Source: Mucilaginibacter endophyticus (GTDB lineage: Bacteria; Bacteroidota; Bacteroidia; Sphingobacteriales; Sphingobacteriaceae). From it: DNA of 64,000 nt. The position numbers and the translations under genes were made by a program. The stretch spans positions 151,798-215,797 of the forward strand of contig NZ_QPCG01000009.1 in assembly GCF_003351025.1 (NCBI RefSeq). The letters are read 5' to 3'. Positions 9,577-17,873 of this stretch are shown one piece after another; positions within the stretch are counted from its first letter, which is position 1; each line of letters starts with the position of its first letter. The notes below the pieces were generated by a model, which did no database searches, had not been told where the DNA came from, and saw only the letters and a program-made list of their open reading frames with translations.

Positions 9577-10608
9577 TTAATACACAGCTTTATAAAGCTT
9601 TTTAATTTCTTTGTCGGATAGAGCCCTGTCATATAAACGCATGTCATCCAACGCACCTTTCAGGAAATATCCCGGAGAAGGAACATCAGGATTATCCCTG
9701 CCGATATAAGCATCGGCCGTTATGGTTATATTTGGCGAAGCAATTCCGTTAAATGTAATGTCTTTCACGCCATCAATATAAAGCGCTAAAGTGTGGGTAG
9801 GATAATTATATACCGTGGTTATCATATGCCAGGCGTTTAACGAAACCATTCCCTGAGTAAGCGTTAATAGTGGGCTGTTATTCTCATTAAATGTTAGCAA
9901 TCCTAAACCACCCTGACCGGTTGCAACGAAATCATATCCCGAAATAGACATATTCCACCCGTTGCCCAATTCAGGAATCCTTTTGTCAATGATCTGTGAA
10001 GCGAATGAATAGTTATAAACATCAAGCTTCACCCAGGTAGAAATGGTAAAATCAGTATGCGACAGTCGCAGTGTCTGTTTATCCTTAACCACAATATAAC
10101 TGCTGTAACCATTAAAATAATAGGCCCCGTTGGCATTGCCAAACCTATCGGCAACTTGCGTTAAATTATATCCGAAGCCATTATTACCATTGCCGGATAC
10201 GTCGGCAGTGTTAGCCCCGAAAGGGTAATAGGCTATCATACCCACCGTAAGGCTATCCTTTACTGTTACGGTGCAACTTATTGATTTTGTTTTTTCGGCG
10301 TTACTGACAGAAACCTTTGAACTGCCTTCTTTCTTTGCTGTAATTCGTCCTAATTGGCTAACGGATGCTACTGAGGTATCTGATGATACCCAAACAAGCT
10401 TTGTTGTGTCAAAATTTATTGGCCTGACTTTTACATCCAATTGTATAACCTGATCGGTATACATGGTAAGTGTATCTCTCAAAGAAATTTCTTTAAGGGT
10501 TTTGGTGCTGTCTGTTACCGGTTTAGGCTGATCTGTAAGTTTGGTGCAGGATGTGTGTGCAAACGCAAATGCTACCACCAGTAGTAATAGAGGATAAAGT
10601 TTCTTCAT
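9577..10608 (-). CDS. Lipoprotein with BIG2-like and LamG/concanavalin A-like domains
   Basis: 343 residues. The lipoprotein signal peptide ends AHTSC (Cys21). Residues about 40-115 form a bacterial Ig-like domain 2 (KLVWVSSDTSVASVSQLGRI followed by KKEGSSKVSV). Residues about 120-340 form a LamG jellyroll (YYPFGANTADVSGNGNNG, then FTISTWVKLD, then ALYIDGVKD and LDDMRLYDRALSDKEI). LamG domains of this type bind carbohydrate or act as protein-interaction modules; no catalytic residues are evident. The protein is probably anchored in the outer membrane. It stands alone between a terminator and the BlaR-like gene. Confidence 0.88.
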   Translation of the reverse strand: MKKLYPLLLLVVAFAFAHTSCTKLTDQPKPVTDSTKTLKEISLRDTLTMYTDQVIQLDVKVRPINFDTTKLVWVSSDTSVASVSQLGRITAKKEGSSKVSVSNAEKTKSISCTVTVKDSLTVGMIAYYPFGANTADVSGNGNNGFGYNLTQVADRFGNANGAYYFNGYSSYIVVKDKQTLRLSHTDFTISTWVKLDVYNYSFASQIIDKRIPELGNGWNMSISGYDFVATGQGGLGLLTFNENNSPLLTLTQGMVSLNAWHMITTVYNYPTHTLALYIDGVKDITFNGIASPNITITADAYIGRDNPDVPSPGYFLKGALDDMRLYDRALSDKEIKKLYKAVY

Positions 10609-10742
10609 GTGATAAGGTTATATTTTCAATTACAAATATAAACAAATCTATTCACATCAAAACTCCAAAAAACGTTGTGCTGCTGGTATAACATTTTGTA
10701 AATAAATTACTTTGCAGCGTATGCAACTTCATCCTGCTAATA

Positions 10743-12761
10743 TCAATTGTTCTTGATAACAGCTCCTTTTATAACGGTACCTTCCGCTGCTTTCCTTTTT
10801 GCTTCGGCCTTGGTAGTGATCTGTATAACACCGTTTGCACCCCGCTCACCGTAAATAGCGGTTGCGTTTTTATCCTTCCAAACAGTAATGCTTGAAATAT
10901 CATCGGGGTTAATATTTTTGAGGACAAACGATTTTGACTGGGTTACACCATCAATAACATATAACGGCTGTGCCCCATTTTCAAAACCATCCCGTATTGA
11001 AAATGTAGCCCTGCTTGAATCTCTCCGTATCTGCGCCGCCAGTGAAGACGTATTTGAATCTCCGGTTACAACAGCACCGGTTTTATTTTCACCGGGCTTA
11101 GTGGGTGTGCCGCCAGCAAGTGTAAAACTTATTGGCACGCTATATTGTACCCTTACAGCACGACCGTTTTGAGTACCGGGTTTCCATTCGGGAGACAACT
11201 TCAGCACTCTTATTGCTTCTTCATCACAGCCATAACCTATTCCTCTCAGAACTTTGAAATCAGACAAAGAACCATCTTTTTCAACAACAAAAGTAGCAAC
11301 CACCCGGCCCTGGATATTTTTTTCACGGGCATCTTTAGGATACCTGATATTAGTTGCCAGAAACTTACCAAACGCGTTTATCCCACCTTTAAACTCCGGC
11401 ACCTGCTCAACTGCTGTAAATACCTGATCGGAACCGGGTTGAGCCGACGCTATTGAGAATTTTGCAGGTGTAGTAGTCTTTATGGTATCCTCGTCAGCGG
11501 CAAGTTTAAAACTGATAGGTACCGAATATTGAGTCCTCACCGTACGATTACCCTGCATGCCAGGTTTCCAGTTAGGCGATAATTTTATCACCCTTAAAGC
11601 TTCATTGTTCAGATCATCGGTAATGCCCCTTACTACCTTTTCATTTGAAAGCGCACCATCCCTTTCAACAACAAAAGTGATGATCACCCTGCCCTGGATC
11701 TTTTGCGCGCGGGCGTTAGCAGGATATCTGAGATTACTTTGAAGGAATTTACTGAAAGCCTGTAGTCCTCCCGAAAATTCGGGCACTTTTTCAACCGAAG
11801 TATAAATAGGTGTAGTATCAGCTGCAGCTACATTGTGCTTTTCAGCACGGATTGGTTCATCAATGGTAATTTCTGTTACCTTACTGGCCGGGGTTGAAAA
11901 AACCTTATCAGCTTTAGTATTGATAACTGAAATAGCATCACTGTTATTAATAGTTGCTGATGAGAGGACCATCATCAAAATAAACAATGGGGCCGAAAGC
12001 CCATATTTAGCCAGCGATATCCGGTGCGATTTATTTTTCTGCAGCATAATAATGCGTTCTTTTAATAAGCTTTTATTAAAAAATGAATTAACCAGGCCAT
12101 GGGTTGGCGTATTAAAGGTTTGGCTTAAGAGCAGCATGGCGTAGTCGGCCTTGTCGGTACCGGCTTCAACCGCATGCCTGTCGGCAATAAATTCATGGAT
12201 ATGCTTTATAGCCCTGCGATAGAAATACACTATCGGGTTAAACCAGTTAATGATCATCACCAGCTCAATTAAAAGCACATCGGCCGAGTGCCATTGTTGG
12301 GCATGCACATCTTCGTGCGTGGCGATGGCTTCGTTAACTTCACCATCGGCATTTAGTTTTACGGTCTTGAAAAAGGAATAAGATACCTGAGGCTCAGGCT
12401 GGCTGATCACTTTTTTTAGCTTAAACAGCTGCCATACCAATCTTGCCGACAAAAACACTATACCCGCTACATACACCAAAAACAGGATCTCGCCTATACT
12501 CACCGGCGATTCTTCTATCGGTTTAAAGTTGTAAACAGCCACCGGGCTGCTGTACAGCGTGTATTTCACCTGCTGGGTAATAAAAAGATTTTGTACCCAG
12601 CTGGCCTGAATAACGGGTATCATAAATGACAACAGGGCGGCGCTTACCAGGTAAAGCCTGTTAAGCTGAAAAAAGGTTTCTTTTCGGAGCAAAAGCACAT
12701 AAAACCCGTAAAACAGCAACAGGTATATGTTTACCAGTAATAAATATTGCCACCAGTTCAT
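10743..12761 (-). CDS. BlaR1-like M56 metallopeptidase fused to two TonB C-terminal domains and a TonB-plug-like tail
   Basis: 672 residues. The N-terminal third has membrane helices (about 6-25, 36-53, 89-110) and an M56 zinc site HEDVH at 149-153, with a distal EFIAD at 190-194. Another helix lies near 256-275. Two tandem TonB_C domains follow (about 325-415 and 450-548), sharing the phrases VPEFSGG/VPEFKGG and IQGRVIITFVVERDG/IQGRVVATFVVEKDG. The last 75 residues resemble a TonB-dependent receptor plug (PLYVIDGV, then DDISSITVWKDKNATAIYG and GANGVIQITT). The stop of the blaI-like gene lies 2 bases upstream, so the pair is a BlaR/BlaI-type sensor-protease and repressor. The inducer is unknown, and no beta-lactamase gene is adjacent on this strand. 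TonB domains on M56 proteins occur in this phylum; two domains plus a plug tail is the unusual part. Confidence 0.92.
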   Translation of the reverse strand: MNWWQYLLLVNIYLLLFYGFYVLLLRKETFFQLNRLYLVSAALLSFMIPVIQASWVQNLFITQQVKYTLYSSPVAVYNFKPIEESPVSIGEILFLVYVAGIVFLSARLVWQLFKLKKVISQPEPQVSYSFFKTVKLNADGEVNEAIATHEDVHAQQWHSADVLLIELVMIINWFNPIVYFYRRAIKHIHEFIADRHAVEAGTDKADYAMLLLSQTFNTPTHGLVNSFFNKSLLKERIIMLQKNKSHRISLAKYGLSAPLFILMMVLSSATINNSDAISVINTKADKVFSTPASKVTEITIDEPIRAEKHNVAAADTTPIYTSVEKVPEFSGGLQAFSKFLQSNLRYPANARAQKIQGRVIITFVVERDGALSNEKVVRGITDDLNNEALRVIKLSPNWKPGMQGNRTVRTQYSVPISFKLAADEDTIKTTTPAKFSIASAQPGSDQVFTAVEQVPEFKGGINAFGKFLATNIRYPKDAREKNIQGRVVATFVVEKDGSLSDFKVLRGIGYGCDEEAIRVLKLSPEWKPGTQNGRAVRVQYSVPISFTLAGGTPTKPGENKTGAVVTGDSNTSSLAAQIRRDSSRATFSIRDGFENGAQPLYVIDGVTQSKSFVLKNINPDDISSITVWKDKNATAIYGERGANGVIQITTKAEAKRKAAEGTVIKGAVIKNN

Positions 12762-12763
12762 AA

Positions 12764-13135
12764 TTATCTTTCTTTAAGTTTTTCAATCAGTTTCATGATC
12801 TCATCGGCCTCTTTCAGGTCGATCTTTTCTTTCTTTACAAAAAACGAAAGCATGCGGTTAACAGAGTTATCAAAATAGCCGCTCAGCAATTTATCGGCAG
12901 CAAAATTCTGATACTGCTCCTTGCTGATCACCGGGTGATATTCATGACTTTTACCAAATGCCTCATGACCAACAAAGCCCTTGGTTTCCAGGATCCGGAT
13001 AATTGTCGACACGGTATTATAAGCGGGCTTGGGCTCAGGTAACTGCTCGATAACGTCTTTAACATACCCTTTTTTTAATTGCCAGAGCACTTGCATGATC
13101 TGCTCTTCGGCGCGGGTTAACTCTTTAATTTCCAT
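12764..13135 (-). CDS. BlaI/MecI/CopY family transcriptional repressor
   Basis: 123 residues with the standard family layout: a winged-helix DNA-binding half (LTRAEEQIMQVLWQLKKGYV, then PAYNTVSTIIRILETKGFV at about 37-55) and a helical dimerisation half ending in a Glu/Lys-rich helix. Members bind palindromic operators as dimers and are inactivated by proteolysis when the partner BlaR1-type protease senses its signal. That partner follows by 2 bases. A palindrome at 13151-13169, 16 bases upstream of the ATG, is a plausible self-operator. Confidence 0.95.
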   Translation of the reverse strand: MEIKELTRAEEQIMQVLWQLKKGYVKDVIEQLPEPKPAYNTVSTIIRILETKGFVGHEAFGKSHEYHPVISKEQYQNFAADKLLSGYFDNSVNRMLSFFVKKEKIDLKEADEIMKLIEKLKER

Positions 13136-13150
13136 GTGCGTGCTTTTAAA

Positions 13151-13169
13151 TTAATACCTCGTGTATTAA
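13151..13169. promoter_or_regulatory. Candidate BlaI operator (7-5-7 palindrome)
   Basis: TTAATAC and GTATTAA flank five bases just upstream of the blaI-like start. BlaI/MecI operators are dyads with TAC/GTA half-sites, and the repressor usually controls its own operon. Position and symmetry fit, but the DNA is AT-rich and binding is not shown. Confidence 0.5.
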
Positions 13170-13290
13170 TATATTTAATTGGTTAAACTAAGGTAAGGGA
13201 CATATTTCAAATTTGCAACTAAATTTTTAGTTATTAATTTCCTAAACTTTAAATCACCATATTCGTTGTGTTGATCACATCCAATTATAC

Positions 13291-14694
13291 ATGAATATAA
13301 CCTTCCATGGTGCTGCCCGTAATGTTACCGGTAGCAAGCATTTACTCCGTTTAAACGACGGTACCAGCATATTATTAGATTGCGGCATGTTTCAAGGCCT
13401 TGGAGAACAAACCGAAGAAATGAACGAACATTTTGGTTTTAATCCTAAAGGTGTTACGCACATGATCCTGTCGCACGCGCATATTGACCATTGCGGTTTA
13501 ATCCCAAGGTTAGTTGCCGAAGGTTTTGACGGAAACATCTACTGTACATCGGCCACTATGGACCTTACGCGGATCCTGTTGCTTGATTCTGCAAAAATTC
13601 AGATGCAGGATGCCGAATATAGCAACAAGCACCGCGCCCGCAAAGGCCTGCCCCTGCTTTCGCCTTTATATACCGAGGATGATGTAATGGAAGCCCTGCG
13701 CCTGTTCAAGATTGTTGAATATGGTGAGGAGTTTGCCATTACCCCCGCCGTGAAATTTAATTTTACTGATGCCGGACATATTTTAGGCAGCGCCGCAGTG
13801 CATATCACCGTAACCGAAAACGGTAAGGACACATACATTACCTTCAGTGGCGATGTTGGCCGGTACGGCGATTTGTTGCTGAAAAGTCCGCAAACTTTTG
13901 AGCAGGCCAATTATATTTTACTGGAATCAACCTACGGCGATTCGCTGCATAAAGACCTCGGACCTATCGAGGAATCGCTACTTGAAGTTATTAAACAAAC
14001 CTGCCAGGTAAAGGGCGGCAAGGTAATTATCCCGGCATTCAGCGTTGGCCGCACGCAGGAATTACTGTATGCCTTAAACAGCCTGGAACTGAAAGGTACC
14101 TTACCGGATATTCCTTATTATGTAGATAGCCCGCTGTCGGAAAAGGCTACGCAGGTATTGATGAACCACCCAGAGGTTTACAATAAAAACGTGCAGGAAG
14201 TTTTAAAAACCGATGCCAATCCTTTTGGATTTAAAGGCCTGAAATTTATTGAAAGTGTGGAAGAGTCAAAGGCGTTGAATAACGATCCGCGTCCGTGCGT
14301 TATCATCTCCTCGTCGGGCATGGCCGAAGCCGGGCGGGTAAAACATCACATCAAAAACAATATCAACAACCAAAAGAACACCATTTTAATGGTAGGCTAT
14401 GCGGAACCAAATTCGTTAGGCGGACGCTTATTACGCGGCGATCATGAGGTGCATATTTTTGGCGATATGTACGAGGTTAAAGCCGAAGTACGTTCCATCA
14501 AATCCATGAGTGCCCATGGCGATTATGATGACCTGCTTCATTTTCTGGCCTGCCAGGATCCAGCATTGGTGAAAACCGTTTTTCTGGTTCATGGCGAGTA
14601 TGACGTTCAGCAACATTTTGCCGGGAAACTAAAAGAACATGGGTTCAGGCATATTGAAATACCTTATCAGCATCAAAAGATAGTTTTGGAGTAG
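13291..14694 (+). CDS. MBL-fold beta-CASP RNA exonuclease/endonuclease family protein
   Basis: 467 residues. The metallo-beta-lactamase motif HAHIDH lies at 62-67, a third ligand region is in FTDAGHILGSAAVHI (near 160), and the metal-bridging Asp lies in FSGDVGRYGD (near 184). The beta-CASP segment follows, with SVGRTQELL, SSSGMAEAGRVKHHI and the terminal VHGEYDVQQHF. The family includes CPSF73-like and YsH1-like RNases acting on RNA in the cytoplasm, distinct from RNase J. The gene is divergent from blaI, sharing the 13136-13290 intergenic stretch. Its metallo-beta-lactamase fold is not evidence of antibiotic resistance. Confidence 0.93.
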   Translation: MNITFHGAARNVTGSKHLLRLNDGTSILLDCGMFQGLGEQTEEMNEHFGFNPKGVTHMILSHAHIDHCGLIPRLVAEGFDGNIYCTSATMDLTRILLLDSAKIQMQDAEYSNKHRARKGLPLLSPLYTEDDVMEALRLFKIVEYGEEFAITPAVKFNFTDAGHILGSAAVHITVTENGKDTYITFSGDVGRYGDLLLKSPQTFEQANYILLESTYGDSLHKDLGPIEESLLEVIKQTCQVKGGKVIIPAFSVGRTQELLYALNSLELKGTLPDIPYYVDSPLSEKATQVLMNHPEVYNKNVQEVLKTDANPFGFKGLKFIESVEESKALNNDPRPCVIISSSGMAEAGRVKHHIKNNINNQKNTILMVGYAEPNSLGGRLLRGDHEVHIFGDMYEVKAEVRSIKSMSAHGDYDDLLHFLACQDPALVKTVFLVHGEYDVQQHFAGKLKEHGFRHIEIPYQHQKIVLE

Positions 14695-14725
14695 GTAGTC
14701 ATCCCTCGAAGAACGACGAAACCAT

Positions 14726-14813
14726 GTCATTGCGAGGAGGAACGACGAAGCAATCGCATACTATACAGGGCGGACATGCCTCCGTGCGATTGCCGCGCTT
14801 CGCTCGCAATGAC
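14726..14813. repeat. 88-bp REP-like inverted-repeat element, copy 1
   Basis: The ends GTCATTGCGAG and CTCGCAATGAC are perfect inverted repeats. A second inner pair (GCAATCGCA at 14750-14758, TGCGATTGC at 14785-14793) allows a long cruciform or hairpin. A second copy at 58462-58549 has the same length, lies in the opposite orientation, and by hand alignment matches at about 79 of 88 positions. The element fills the gap between two convergent genes. Confidence 0.85.
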
Positions 14814-14839
14814 ATTTTTTTATAGTGATCTTCTATCCT

Positions 14840-15697
14840 TTACCCCTTCCTCACCTGCTTTATCACCGCAATGATATCCTCTTCACCAAACGCGGCTTCG
14901 GCATCCTGATAGGTTTGATAGGCGGTTTCGCCAAGCGGAGTAGCCAAACCCAGGTCTTTGGCCAGGCGCAGATCCTTAGTGATATGCTTTAGGGCAAAAG
15001 CCGCACTATAATTATCATTAACAATAGCATCCCCCTTTATTTTGATGAACGGGCTACCTAAAGCACTGTTACCAATCAGCGTTGTCAGCGCTTCTGCATC
15101 GATGCCGTTTTGTTGTGCCAGCGTTACTGTTTCGGCAAGGCCTTGTGCAACAATACCCAACAAGGTGTTAATTGCCAGTTTGGCCACGTTGCCTGCGCCG
15201 GTATCGCCAACCAGCATTACCAGTTTGCCCATTTTTTCGAGAATAGGTTTCGCCTGCTCAAATGCACTTACTTCGCCCCCCGCCATAATCACAAGCATGG
15301 CATCCTCCGCCTGTTTTACACTGCCTGATACCGGCGCATCCAGGTAATGATTACCCTGAGCTTTGGATGCTGCAGCCATCTCCTTGCTTATGGCCGGTGA
15401 AACAGTACTCATGTTAATGATGATCCTGCCACTCACTTTCGCGGCCAGCAAACCTTCGTCGCCGGTAAAAATATCCTTGATGGCCTTATCATCAGATACC
15501 ATTACAAAAACAACATCAGTATCATTTAATAACAACGCTGGCGATGCGGCCGTACCGATGCCCTGGGCTTTAAATCCCTCTTCCTTGTCCTTACTGCGGT
15601 TATAAACGCTGAGTGGATACCCGGCCTTAATCAATTGCTGCGACATGGGGACGCCCATTTTACCCAAACCAATCCATCCTATTTTAACTGTATTCAT
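14840..15697 (-). CDS. NAD(P)-dependent oxidoreductase, beta-hydroxyacid (3-hydroxyisobutyrate) dehydrogenase family
   Basis: 285 residues. The Rossmann motif IGWIGLGKMGVPMSQQL lies at the N-terminus (about 6-22), followed by VYNRSKDK. The substrate-binding segment DAPVSGSVKQAED (about 120-132) and the catalytic-Lys region GDTGAGNVAKLAIN (Lys near 172) identify the beta-hydroxyacid dehydrogenase/GLYR family. Members oxidise 3-hydroxyisobutyrate or reduce succinic semialdehyde or glyoxylate; specificity cannot be read here. It lies on the minus strand with SDR genes, with a 58-base gap to the next, so co-transcription is possible but not shown. Confidence 0.92.
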   Translation of the reverse strand: MNTVKIGWIGLGKMGVPMSQQLIKAGYPLSVYNRSKDKEEGFKAQGIGTAASPALLLNDTDVVFVMVSDDKAIKDIFTGDEGLLAAKVSGRIIINMSTVSPAISKEMAAASKAQGNHYLDAPVSGSVKQAEDAMLVIMAGGEVSAFEQAKPILEKMGKLVMLVGDTGAGNVAKLAINTLLGIVAQGLAETVTLAQQNGIDAEALTTLIGNSALGSPFIKIKGDAIVNDNYSAAFALKHITKDLRLAKDLGLATPLGETAYQTYQDAEAAFGEEDIIAVIKQVRKG

Positions 15698-15755
15698 GAT
15701 AGCTATTTTGTTTTTAATTTATATAGATTTTATTGATGCGAATTTACTGAATCCT

Positions 15756-16529
15756 TCAACCAGGAAATTTAATTCCCGATAAACGTTCGCACTCGACAAT
15801 AAATTTATCCTGAACAACCGGATCTGAAGCTGCAGGATGAACGGAACGTAACTTTTTATGATAGAAATATTTCCCGCTTACCAACACTTCAGGCTCATTG
15901 CTTGCAGCAAGCCATACTTGTGTTTTGGGGCCATCTTCCAAACTATCCGGAGCGCTTGGTCCGCCCATTTTGGTTGCTACCCAGCCCGGTTCCAGGGCGT
16001 TTGAGTACACATCGGGCCATTTGCGGGCAGCGTAAAAAGCCAGGACCACATTGTGTAATTTTGAGTCGGCATAAGCCATATAACCGTTCCAGTTACGAAT
16101 GTTCCATTCCAGGTCGCGCAGTGTAGCATCCCCATCTTTGTGTAAGCCCGAACTGATATATACAAGCCGTTTGGGTTTATTTATTAAACAGGTGAGGATA
16201 TAAGGACCAAGGCTATTGATAGCAAAAACGTGCGGTAAACCGTCGACGGTTGCTATCCGTCGCCCCTCCTGGTAGCCAACTGCGGCATTATGAATTACCG
16301 CGTCAAAAGTGCCAAGTTTATTTACCTGTTCTGCAACTTTTATAGTTCCAGCAATAGAAGATAAATCGCCGGCAACAACGGCGTCTGCCCCTCGCACAGT
16401 GGCCAAAGCCTCTTTAGCGCGGGCGTCATTACGGGCGTGCAATACCACACTATGACCATCTTTTATTAATAATCGGGCGGCCATCTGCCCTAAACCATCT
16501 GCCGATCCTGTTATAAATATTCTTGACAT
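15756..16529 (-). CDS. SDR family NAD(P)-dependent oxidoreductase
   Basis: 257 residues. The cofactor motif is ITGSADGLGQMAARLL (about 5-20), followed by VVLHARNDARA, which favours NADP. The NAG motif appears as IHNAAVG (near 84) and the catalytic Tyr/Lys as YADSK (near 155), preceded by VYISSG. The middle phrase WNGYMAYADSKLHNVVLAF resembles retinol-dehydrogenase/WW-oxidoreductase-like SDRs. The substrate is unknown. It is one of three unrelated SDRs in this 5-kb stretch. Confidence 0.9.
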   Translation of the reverse strand: MSRIFITGSADGLGQMAARLLIKDGHSVVLHARNDARAKEALATVRGADAVVAGDLSSIAGTIKVAEQVNKLGTFDAVIHNAAVGYQEGRRIATVDGLPHVFAINSLGPYILTCLINKPKRLVYISSGLHKDGDATLRDLEWNIRNWNGYMAYADSKLHNVVLAFYAARKWPDVYSNALEPGWVATKMGGPSAPDSLEDGPKTQVWLAASNEPEVLVSGKYFYHKKLRSVHPAASDPVVQDKFIVECERLSGIKFPG

Positions 16530-16622
16530 GTTTGTTCTGTTTTAATGATAAAACAAAGCTCGGCACTAAAGTAACCAGGGCATTTAACAAATGGTAAAAA
16601 GCACGGTTTATTTATTATGCGA

Positions 16623-17195
16623 TTAACGGATGTTTTTTCGGATCCTGCTTAAAGACTGAGGCGTAACACCCAGGTAAGAAGCGATATCAGTTAAAGGTAC
16701 CCGCATAGCCACTTCAGGCTGGCGCTCCAAAAATAACAGGTATCGTTCGGATGAATCATGCCCCAGATAAGCATTTCTTGTTTTTATTTTCTCCAGAAGC
16801 GTATTCTGCGAAATCTGATCGATCATTTCTTTTAGATAGGGCAGTTTCTCATATAAAGCCAGCAAATTATTTTTACTGATAGCCAGCAATTCCGTATCGC
16901 AGGCAGCCTGGATACTTTCTTCGGCAATCATGTTATTATTGAAGCTGTACAGGATAGTGCAAAACTGATTGTCTTTTAAAAAGAAATAAGTTACCTCATT
17001 GCCTTTATCATTTTGGGCCATGATGCGCAGTACACCGTTTGTAATGAAAAACAACTGTCTTGCTACGTGTCCAAGCGGCAATAACGTATCCCCCTCCTTA
17101 AACTTCATCGGTTCAAAGGCTTTTGCAATGAGTTCCTGATCACCAACCGGGATTGGTTTCAACTGCTGTAAACGGGCGATGAGTTGCTGTTGCAT
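16623..17195 (-). CDS. Crp/Fnr family transcriptional regulator
   Basis: 190 residues from the internal ATG at 17195 (MQQQLIARLQQLKPIP). A longer frame starts at 17255, but its first codons lie inside the repeat element at 17251-17336, so the shorter start is preferred. An N-terminal cyclic-nucleotide-binding-like jellyroll (FKEGDTLLPLGHVARQLFFI through YFFLKDNQFC) is followed by a helix-turn-helix near the end (PLTDIASYLGVTPQSLSRIR). It lacks the Cys cluster of true Fnr. In this phylum such proteins often control a neighbouring oxidoreductase gene; here the SDR at 15756 follows at 93 bases. Confidence 0.9.
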   Translation of the reverse strand: MQQQLIARLQQLKPIPVGDQELIAKAFEPMKFKEGDTLLPLGHVARQLFFITNGVLRIMAQNDKGNEVTYFFLKDNQFCTILYSFNNNMIAEESIQAACDTELLAISKNNLLALYEKLPYLKEMIDQISQNTLLEKIKTRNAYLGHDSSERYLLFLERQPEVAMRVPLTDIASYLGVTPQSLSRIRKNIR

Positions 17196-17250
17196 GATAC
17201 AAATATCGGGGAAAGAGATAAGTGTGGTGATAAAAGAATAAAAAACGCTT

Positions 17251-17336
17251 GTCATGCTGAGGCACGAAGCATCTTCTTCGCCCTGTATAGCCGCTTTTTA
17301 CCTCGCAGAAGATTCTTCGCTGTCACTCAGAATGAC
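17251..17336. repeat. 86-bp inverted-repeat element, GTCATnCTGAG type
   Basis: The ends GTCATGCTGAG (17251-17261) and CTCAGAATGAC (17326-17336) are inverted repeats with one mismatch. An inner pair GAAGCATCTTCT / AGAAGATTCTTC extends the stem. Its layout resembles the 14726 and 58462 elements, but its sequence differs, so it forms a second, related family. Confidence 0.75.
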
Positions 17337-17342
17337 AACAGG

Positions 17343-17768
17343 TCAATAACTCGCCTGTCCTATCTCTAATTTGCTGATCTTATTATCAGCAACCGTAAAC
17401 TTAAAATAGGTTTTAAAATCGCCCCACTGGTCGCTGTGGAATTTACCGTAAACATGTAAACCGTTTTGCTCTACCTTATCAATACTGGTAAAGCGCTCAT
17501 GCCCCAATGCCTTATCAAAAAAGCTTTTAAAGTTCATTTTGTTACCATCGTCAAAAAGTTGGGCATCATTAGTGAATAAAGCAAACCAGGTTTGTTTATC
17601 GCCGCTTTGCAGAGCCTCAATGGCTTGTTTTACTACCGCGTTACTTAATTTTTCGGTATTCATGGTTTTGATGTTTTGTATAGTTGAGGTAGGCGTTTTT
17701 GCAGCCTGCGCATTTACAGAGGCAGTAATTAATGTACCGTATATGATATAATGGTTAAGCGTTTTCAT
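17343..17768 (-). CDS. Exported NTF2-like (SnoaL-type) protein
   Basis: 141 residues. A hydrophobic N-terminus (about 1-22, ending NAQA) could be a signal peptide. An internal Met at about 36 (MNTEKLSNAVVKQAIEAL) gives a plausible cytoplasmic start and matches the usual start of nuclear-transport-factor-2-like proteins. The body has the family pattern: helices, then WFALFTNDAQLFDDG, FFDKALGHERF and a beta-sheet with KFHSDQWGDFKTYFKF. NTF2-like folds bind small ligands or act as isomerases; no catalytic residue is certain. The stop lies 6 bases from a repeat element. Confidence 0.8.
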   Translation of the reverse strand: MKTLNHYIIYGTLITASVNAQAAKTPTSTIQNIKTMNTEKLSNAVVKQAIEALQSGDKQTWFALFTNDAQLFDDGNKMNFKSFFDKALGHERFTSIDKVEQNGLHVYGKFHSDQWGDFKTYFKFTVADNKISKLEIGQASY

Positions 17769-17822
17769 GGCTTAGTAGATGTATAAATCAAATAATATTT
17801 TCTGCCTGTTAAATAGAAACAA

Positions 17823-17848
17823 CAGGTTATAGCTAAGACTACAACCTG
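17823..17848 (-). terminator. Hairpin after the SDR gene, possible terminator
   Basis: CAGGTTATAG and CTACAACCTG pair with one G-U around a 6-base loop, 26 bases downstream of the minus-strand SDR stop. The T-run after it is short, so termination would be weak. Confidence 0.5.
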
Positions 17849-17873
17849 CTGGCGTATGTTACTAAACTGATTA

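Noticed and set aside
13291..14694. Antibiotic-resistance metallo-beta-lactamase
   Set aside because: The beta-CASP segment and motif order fit an RNA-processing enzyme; no signal peptide is present, and secreted class B enzymes are much shorter.
17184..17369. 61-codon plus-strand frame
   Set aside because: It runs through the repeat element at 17251 and the end of the NTF2-like gene; its composition is that of the repeat.
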